Source: Pyrrhoderma lamaoense (Eukaryota; Basidiomycota; Agaricomycetes; Hymenochaetales; Hymenochaetaceae). Taken from it: 26,503 nt of DNA. The position numbers were made by a program, and so were the translations under genes. The stretch covers positions 1 through 26,503 of the forward strand of contig NBAZ01000064.1 of assembly GCA_002794735.1 (NCBI GenBank). The letters are read 5' to 3'. Under the pieces are notes generated by a model. It did no database searches. It worked only from the letters and a program-made list of their open reading frames with translations, and was not told the DNA's origin. Positions 21,701 to 26,503 of the stretch are shown here, in pieces. Position 1 is the stretch's first letter. Each line of letters begins with the position of its first letter.

Positions 21701-23397
21701 GGGAAGCTGAGAGTGGTGCACCAGACGGAGATCCGTTGGAAGGGCATTCAAAAGGTGTGAACAGTGTCGTGTTCTCACCCAATAGCCGCTATCTCGCTTC
21801 AGGATCGGATGATTGCACTATCATTGTCTGGAACGTGGAAAACAGAGAGACGATCTCTGCCCCATTCAAAGGCCACTTAAAGGCAGTCAACTCCCTGTCA
21901 TTTTCCCTAAACGGCGAGCGAATTGTATCAGGGTCATGGGACAAGACTATTCGTGTATGGGAAGCGTCGAGTGGCAGAGTTTTGCGTACATTTTCTGGAG
22001 ACGGTATGAATTATGTATTCTCTGTTGCGTTTTCTAGTGACGGCAAACACATTTTGTCGGGATCTTATGATGGGATAGTAAGACTGTGGAATGCAGAAGA
22101 CAGCGATGCTCCTCCTAAAAGATTCGAAGGCCATGTAGACCAGGTTTTGTCTGTCTCATTTGCACCTGATTGTAAGCACTTCGCCTCTGCGTCAAGGGAT
22201 GGGACGATCAGAGTCTGGGACATTGAAAGAGGAGTGACAGGAGTAGAACCAGAGTTCAAGGGACATACAGATGCAACCAGAGCGATTGCAATTTCACCGA
22301 AAACAGGAAAGTTCCTTGTCTCCGACTCCGAAGACCATACAGCGCGTGTGTGGAATACGGAGAGCGGAGATTTAATCAAAGGTCCTTTAGCTTGGGTCTC
22401 TGAAGATCCCCCCATAAATATTGCTCGGATTACTAGTACTAGTACTAGTGTTTGGACGAATCCAGTCGCGTTTTCACCAGATGAAAATCACTTCGCTTCG
22501 GTATCAGTAGACGGGTCGATAGAAATATGGAATATGATCGACGATGAATCTATCACGTGCGACGAATACGTTGGCCGGGTTCTCTCACTCGCATTTTCTC
22601 CTGACGGTAAACATCTTGCTTTAGGCTCTGAAGACAAATCAATCCGAATTTGGAGTGTTGAGAGTGGTTCATTGGAAGCAGGTCCATTTATCAGGCACAC
22701 AGACAGTGTCTACTCAGTCTGTTATTCTCCCGACGGAAAGACGATTGTCTCTGGATCACACGATAGAACTGTCCGTATCTGGAATGTTACCAATCGCAGT
22801 CTACTTTTCACTTTTAGAGGTCATTCTAATTCGGTAAACTCTGTCACCTACTCCCCTGACGGATCGTATGTTGTCTCTGCATCTGATGACGAAACAATAC
22901 GAGTCTGGAACACTGAAACCGGCCAAGCAGAGTATGATCCAATAACAGGTCATACGATCAGTGTTAAATCCGTGTGCTTTTCTCCCGATGGAAAGTGGAT
23001 AATCTCCGTCTCTGCTGATAAAACCATCTGCATATGGAGCGTGTCGACGGGCGTTCTATTCTTTCAGACCCGCGTTTCATCATTTGTCTACGATATCGCT
23101 GTCTTCCCTACGTCTGATAGTGGATATATCAAATTTGCCTCAGGATCCGATGATGGAACGATCCATATCTGGTCTGTAAATATCGAGTCAGAAGGAGAGA
23201 AATGGCTTCTCAAAGACGATGGTTGGCTCACCGGAAGAAACGACAAATTACTCATGTGGATTCCCCCAGATCTCCGTCGCTCCCTCGTATATGGTCCACG
23301 CATTCTGAATACACGTTTCTCAACCAGTTTGGATGCTTCACTCTATCGAGGTGATCAATGGGCTGCTTGTTTTCCCTCGGTTCCTGCTCTTGATTAG
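18210..23397 (+). CDS. Copy D: intact C2-helical-NACHT-WD40 NOD-like receptor
   Basis: Nine exons: 18210-18234, 18296-18431, 18494-18621, 18676-18953, 19010-19060, 19114-19312, 19378-19533, 19596-21085, 21133-23397. All eight introns are GT-AG, 47-65 bp, and every join keeps frame, giving 1575 residues. The C2-like domain covers about residues 1-105 and a helical region with coiled coil about 106-335. NACHT has Walker A GRAGTGKST at 372-380, Walker B LDALDEC with aspartates 474 and 477, and FLITSRPE from 505. The winged-helix segment YHTSLYDYL starts at 688. Fourteen WD40 blades run from about 903 to 1510, followed by the tail DGWLTG...LLMWIPPDLRRSL...W.ACFP. By family knowledge this is a STAND signalling ATPase. 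The WD40 part senses, NACHT oligomerises, and the N-terminus signals, probably at a membrane. The ACC-ATG start matches C and F. It is the only intact full copy here. Confidence 0.9.
21376..23190 (+). other. Fourteen-blade WD40 region of copy D
   Basis: I count fourteen repeats, enough for two seven-bladed propellers. Most carry (V)xSVxFSPDGKxIxSGSxDxTIRxW and a GH before the next blade. Blade 8 is atypical (AIAISPKTGKFLVSDSEDHTARVW). It is followed by a long linker with a TSTSTS run made by three ACTAGT units at 22432-22449. Blade 9 has the signature WNMIDD, and blade 14 is irregular (DIAVFPTSDSGYIKFASGSDDGTIHIW). The same odd blades recur in the same order in A, B and C. Confidence 0.88.
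22432..22449 (+). repeat. In-frame ACTAGT hexanucleotide repeat
   Basis: Three perfect ACTAGT units lie within the coding sequence between WD40 blades 8 and 9 of copy D and encode alternating threonine and serine. Copies A, B and C lack it at this place. The unit is six bases, so length changes keep frame. Confidence 0.85.
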
Positions 23398-24399
23398 TGT
23401 TTCAAATTCATTATTTATAATAATAGCCATACTTATCTTATTCATCGCAATTCTGTTGAATACTTTCTCTTATTTTTCTCGCCTACTATCATACACATAG
23501 ACTGTGACTGATAGCTATCACTATTTCACTGACTCCAAGGAAGCCTTCTTTATATTCTCTTCGTCTCAAATCTCTTATCCACTTACTTTGTCTTCGAAAG
23601 CACATACGAGTTCTCAAATATTCCCAGTCCAGGTTGCCTTTGAAAGGGGCCTGGAATTTTGGTAAGAAGATACAGATAGACCTACTATTTAGTCATACGT
23701 GCAGTTATCTCCAAACTACTATCTTATGTCGCCTCTTTTTCGTCTCGCATTATCGTCTTCGAAATTTAATACTACGCTATTAAAATGCTTCGTTTTTTTA
23801 CTATGTAACATCACCTTCTTGAAAGTACAGCTCTCTATTAGGTATACAAAATGCAACTACAGCGCCTTCCCCTTACTACTTGTTTAGTGAGCTTCTTATG
23901 GATTTCGTAAAACGAGTACTGTGTGTCTAAGTTCCAGCACTTCTGGTAAACACACAAATATTAAAACGGTGGGAAAACAATATAAAACAAAGTTATCGGT
24001 TATGGGAGAGCAGAGTCAGGGTAAGAACGAGAAACGCAACAAGAAAGCGGGATAGACTTATAGCTTCAAAACAAGGATGTGGATTTGGATTTCAAGTGAC
24101 AACGTGACTGAACTCGGAGAGGTCTGCGGAGCCCCCGGGGAGGGTTTTCTTTACTCCCTTGGTTGTCTACCGTTCATAAAATCGGGTTGGCTTGAGCTAG
24201 GGTAGAGCGCAGCACTTCTGCTGGATCCGGTGCGCTCTCGACAGCCCTTAAAAGACCAAGGTAGTGGATAATTTTTATACTTAGTCGTACTCATAACCGC
24301 AGCAAGTCTCCAAGGTAAACAACTTTTAGCTTATAGACAAGGAAAGTCAGCAGAATAGATCTGTAACTTCGGGTCATTATGAAAGATAGTAAAAACAGG
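23398..24399. other. 3' flank of copy D, duplicated relative to copy C
   Basis: There is no gene. Related in patches to 16440-17190: the first about 210 bases after each stop, and again from about 23938 to 24399. An extra segment of about 300 bases (roughly 23620-23937) has no counterpart after copy C. A 62-codon open frame at 23699 lies in that extra segment and has no motif, so I do not call it. The relatedness stops at about 24399, where the inverted dispersed repeat begins. Confidence 0.55.
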
Positions 24400-24820
24400 T
24401 GTAGGGCCAGCTAAGTGTTTGGCCGGTCGTAGTGCATTCATAATGCACTTTCTAACTCTCCCAAGAAGTCCATTGCTACTCGGCCGCGCGCATGAATCAT
24501 CTCTCTTACTACTTAGCTTCACTTTCTACTCTTACTCGAGGATAGGGTTCAATTATATGGCTCACTCGCTTCTGATAGCTTAAACCCTTCGTCCAGTGGC
24601 ATATAGCCACCTGGAAACCATGCTTTCCTTTTTATCTATCCACTATCTCGTGTTTTGATATATAAGCCTCTAGACTTGGGGACGTAGTAGATAAGCTTTT
24701 TCCCCGAGTTTAGTTAATTCCCTCTCGATCTATTCACCCTCTCTCTAATCGTAGCTCTCTGATAGTCGCCTGTACTCTTTATCTACTACTCTGCTGCTTC
24801 TCTGACCGTACTGCAAGTAG
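24400..24820 (-). repeat. Dispersed repeat, copy 2 (inverted)
   Basis: This is the reverse complement of 10641-11083. It starts TGTAGGGCCAGCTAAGTG and includes the palindrome-like GTGCATTCATAATGCAC (about 24432-24448). It passes CTCGGCCGCGCGC and TATCTACTACTCTGCTGCTT and ends near CTGCAAGTAG. It interrupts the segment duplicated between the 3' flanks of C and D, so it inserted after that duplication or was lost after C. It has no open frame of note. Confidence 0.7.
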
Positions 24821-24864
24821 GCTTTGACAGATAATTGAAAGTAAAGAATAATCATCGGAAGAGG

Positions 24865-25690
24865 TACACAAGGAGGTAAGTGTAAGAGCATCTTAGTATT
24901 TCTTGCCACAAATGATAATGGAGGTAAAAATAATGTTTTCACATTCTTCTACAATTAGTGTTTGGGTCACAGTCACTATTTGTATGCCTTCGACCATTGT
25001 ATAAACAAGAAGATGAATAACGTTGAGCTGAATCTTGTCAATATTGCTCACGTTCTTCTGGATATCTATCCTTTCAGTCATGATAACTCTTTGGAGAACG
25101 TCAACGCAATATTCGACATGTTACAGCATGTAGCAGAGAGAAAGACATGCAAATCTGGGCTATACTATTCCTGCCTTCGTCGAATTCGGAGATAGCATAG
25201 CAGATGCAAGTACCTTCAAGCCATTCCTCATCCCTCATCTGATGTTAACAAGGAAACTTCCAGGAAAGCTCCTATTTAAAGAAAATGTAATGCATAACTA
25301 TTGCATTCCTGTATGTGAGCATCCCAAGACCAGGAGGTTACAAAGACCATCAAAGAACAAACCGACAACAATGATCTTGACTCTATTATACCATAAAAGT
25401 TATTTGAGGTCTTGCTTGTAAAGACTGAAAAGATAAAAGCCAATGTTCTTACCGTCCTTGACCGGATGAGTTTGGAAGCAGAGAGACTCGGAAGAATTCA
25501 GCGGAGTCAGAATGAGCACCCACAACCATCTTTCAAGATGACTGGGATCGATTCCTTCTAATCATTGAACCTATCTCACAAAGGAGTACGTATATATACA
25601 TGACGTTCCTCCCGTTGATGAGAGAGGTTCTGATTGCAGCTCAAGTGGAGTCACTCGAAGATATCTGGAAAGGCCAGTCCAGAGAACGAG
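24865..25690 (+). pseudogene. Relic of a C2-NACHT-WD40 gene, mostly deleted
   Basis: Short pieces appear in the family order. A weak end of exon 3 lies near 24870-24925. An exon 4 piece at about 24960-25207 reads NNVELNLVNIAHVLLDIYPFSHDNSLENVNAIFD before losing frame. An exon 5-like piece (AAGCTCCTATTTAAAGAAA...GCATTCCTGTATGTGAG) lies at about 25263-25318. An exon 6 start (ACAAACCGACAA) is near 25360. A Walker B region piece at about 25403-25500 matches copy C bases near 13060-13180 (GAGGTCTTGCT...CCAATGTTCTTACC.TCCTTGAC). The start of exon 9 lies at about 25515-25660 (ATTGAACCTATCTCACAAAG...TTCCTCCCGTTGATG). The P-loop, most of NACHT and the whole propeller are gone. This is not a working gene. 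Confidence 0.75.
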
Positions 25691-25996
25691 AGTGATAAAT
25701 GAGTGTGAGAAGAATATTCCCATCTAAAATTTATAACGAGAAGGTCTCGAGAATCATAGTGATGATGTAACAATCACCACTCAGACTGTTCTAGCCTCAG
25801 AGTATCTGGTTCTATTTGATCCAGATCACCGTGCTCCCACACTTTTCTATTTTTCTTATCAACTTTGATCCCATCAAACTGCCTTGAGGCCAGTTTATTG
25901 TTCATCCTTCTCCCTCAAGGCTCTGCCATCAACCCTTTCCATACCCTAACTTTGTCTTCCCCTACTCAAAGTCAAGATCGGGACAGAAATAAGACC
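25691..25996 (+). promoter_or_regulatory. Upstream region of copy F
   Basis: No gene is seen. Bases about 25811-25925 align with the region upstream of copy C: TTTGATCCAGATCACC, CTATTTTTC, ATCAAACTGCCTTGAGGC, then a pyrimidine-rich stretch. The start context is GACC-ATG, as in D. This is a probable promoter and 5' UTR shared by duplicated genes. Confidence 0.5.
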
Positions 25997-26503
25997 ATGT
26001 CTTCGTACTATACCCTTCAAGGTTCGTTTTTGTAAGCTACGAGACGATGGACCATGATCAACTGATTACCCACCGTAGTATTACATTCTGACGTGACCGT
26101 GCCTGAAAAATCAAAAGTTCCAAATCTATACATTAAAATCTCATACGGAGACCAAACCCTTAGAACGAGCTCTGTAAACGAACTACCTCCTCGATGGAAT
26201 GAGACTTTCCCGATGTGCGTATAATAGTAATTACTTTGAAATTCCCTAGAAACTCACATTTCCCTTCCCCATCAAGAACATGTTCGGACACGGCAACTCA
26301 GTTGACAATAAAGTTAAAGAAGGAAGAGAATTTTAGTAAAGAAATTGGGCATGTGACGTGTACTGTTAAAGAGCTTCTGAGAGAGAATGGAGAAGGTAAT
26401 AAACACGCTATGTTTCTCCGCCGCACAAAAGCTCATATGTCAACAAATAGATGTTCATATTACACTACAATCGCAGGATAAACCAAAACCTTTGATCGCA
26501 TTG
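25997..26503 (+). CDS. Copy F: 5' end of another C2-NACHT-WD40 gene, runs off the window
   Basis: Exons 25997-26021, 26079-26214 and 26277-26395, then 26451 to the window end, with introns GT...TAG, GT...AAG and GT...TAG. Exon lengths are 25, 136 and 119 bases, and the intron phases equal those of B, C and D. The product starts MSSYYTLQ and reads SDVTVPEKSKVPNLYIKISYGD, then PPRWNETFPI, then CSDTATQLTIKLKKEENFSKEIGHVTCTVKELLREN, then HITLQS. That is a complete C2-like pattern in frame, so this copy is intact as far as it is seen. The rest, with NACHT and WD40 regions expected, lies beyond the window. Confidence 0.82.

Noticed and set aside
24331..24522. Minus-strand 63-codon open frame
   Set aside because: It falls across the junction of the D 3' flank and the dispersed repeat, and copy 1 of the repeat does not support it.
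1..26503. tRNA, rRNA or CRISPR arrays
   Set aside because: I noticed no convincing tRNA boxes, rRNA-like segments or spaced direct repeats. The repetitiveness is WD40 coding and gene duplication.

Overview
The window looks like nuclear DNA of a filamentous basidiomycete, most likely an Agaricomycete. Genes are broken by many short introns (about 47-70 bp, GT-AG plus one GC-AG). Start codons sit in ACC-ATG or GCC-ATG contexts. The main gene family is the NACHT-WD40 class of fungal NOD-like receptors (STAND NTPases, relatives of the HET-E/HET-D incompatibility proteins), including the C-terminal tail I know from agaricomycete members. The species cannot be fixed from the sequence alone.

Layout: all family members lie head-to-tail on the + strand. 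(A) 1-2266 is the 3' part of a WD40 propeller with two 1-nt frameshifts and a 211-bp inverted-repeat transposon. (B) 3560-8630 is a nine-exon gene with three frameshifts. 9136-9924 is a small unknown gene with an internal duplication. (C) 11356-16439 is a nine-exon copy with three 1-nt frameshifts, one inside the Walker A motif, plus a nonsense codon. (D) 18210-23397 is the only complete intact copy: nine exons, all joins in frame, 1575 codons before the stop. A heavily deleted relic lies at 24865-25690. (F) 25997-26503 is the intact 5' end of another copy that leaves the window. Between the genes are duplicated 3' flanks (after C and D), a dispersed repeat in opposite orientations before C and after D, and related promoter segments before C and F.

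How it would work (inference from the family): the encoded protein has an N-terminal C2-like domain, an alpha-helical region ending in a coiled coil, a NACHT nucleotide switch with a winged-helix segment, and a 14-blade WD40 sensor with a conserved tail. In fungal NLRs the WD40 part is thought to detect a ligand, the NACHT part to oligomerise, and the N-terminus to carry the output. A C2-like output end suggests a membrane or protein-docking effector rather than a HET, HeLo or lipase domain. The array behaves like a birth-and-death immune or allorecognition cluster, with one intact gene, several decayed copies, transposon hits and relics.
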